From the NCBI RefSeq assembly GCF_001006785.1, contig NZ_CDHO01000001.1, positions 186,001-250,000 on the forward strand: a DNA stretch of 64,000 nucleotides. The letters run 5' to 3'. The notes beneath the pieces are model-generated. The model was not told the DNA's origin. It saw nothing but the letters and a program-made list of their open reading frames with translations, and made no database searches. The position numbers and the translations under genes are program-made. How positions within the stretch are numbered: the first letter of the stretch is position 1; every line of letters begins with the position of its first letter. Positions 63,912 through 64,000 of this stretch are shown in pieces. This DNA is from Hyphomicrobium_B sp001006785 (GTDB lineage Bacteria > Pseudomonadota > Alphaproteobacteria > Rhizobiales > Hyphomicrobiaceae).

Positions 63912-64000
63912 TGGAATTCTTTCGTTTGCCATCCGTCAGCGATGGCTTGTGATGATCGGCGTGCTGGGCATGGCCGCCTTCGGTGCCTGGAATTTCACGC
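63904..64000 (+). CDS. czcA: RND efflux permease CzcA-like, N-terminal fragment
   Basis: The first 32 residues are visible (start MIDGILSFAIRQRWLVMIG, then the first transmembrane helix). This is the standard opening of HME-RND permeases. The ATG overlaps the PII-like gene stop by eight bases. The rest lies beyond the right edge. Confidence 0.88.
   Translation, partial: MIDGILSFAIRQRWLVMIGVLGMAAFGAWNFT

Larger units (their letters stand above)
47156..64000. mobile_element. Heavy-metal resistance genomic island (left end and interior)
   Basis: The region begins inside radC and carries an excisionase-like HTH gene, an RND pair, chrB/MFS, a pbr-like lead/cadmium module and a czc-type operon, with no core genes. 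It continues past the right edge, so neither integrase nor right junction is seen. The boundary is placed by loss of RadC homology and is accurate to about ten bases. Island status is inferred from content and the broken gene. Confidence 0.75.

Overview
The window reads as the chromosome of an alphaproteobacterium of the order Hyphomicrobiales (Rhizobiales), probably close to Hyphomicrobium. This rests on gene content and order: mtaB-ftsY-yciB, dapB-gpmA, an hslV/hslU locus next to hisB-DUF2628-hisH, scattered leuB/leuD/leuC, a phasin, and GTTC-N7-GTTC LexA-type boxes. The placement is inferred from gene families, because no rRNA or other phylogenetic marker lies in the window. GC content looks high and coding density is close to complete.

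Positions 1-47 kb are ordinary core chromosome. They hold translation and protein targeting (mtaB, ftsY, typA, prfC, rlmN), cell division (two tandem yciB/ispZ copies), amino-acid synthesis (asd, dapB, leuB, leuC, leuD, argG, hisB, hisH, hisA, hisF), polyamine degradation (aguA, aguB), redox and repair (trxB, nth), proteolysis (hslV, hslU, a site-2 protease, a minimal zincin) and about 20 conserved proteins of unknown role. The his genes keep one direction but are interrupted between hisH and hisA. The interruption is a three-gene opposite-strand cassette at 30.1-31.7 kb. It contains two Cas2/SinR-like small proteins, a long hairpin, a terminator and a cluster of LexA-type boxes. Three copies of a covarying nested-hairpin element lie at 5.35, 28.0 and 42.0 kb.

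At about 47.15 kb the radC gene is cut just before its HNHPSG motif, and only its 3' part remains. Everything to the right looks like an acquired heavy-metal resistance island: an AlpA-like HTH protein, an adaptor/RND pump pair, a ChrB-type regulator with an MFS transporter, and a lead/cadmium/zinc module. That module has a PAP2 phosphatase, a MerR regulator with a textbook stretched promoter, a P1B ATPase carrying four N-terminal metal-binding repeats, lspA and ccdA. A lipid kinase and a czcC-czcB-PII-czcA operon running off the right edge follow. The PAP2, MerR, ATPase and LspA genes match the parts list of pbr (lead) operons.

The left part of the island (47.9-52.9 kb) carries five apparent one-base deletions, all in short homopolymer runs. 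They break the RND pump, its adaptor and the end of chrB. Either these genes are decaying or the sequence there is poor; all other genes read through cleanly.
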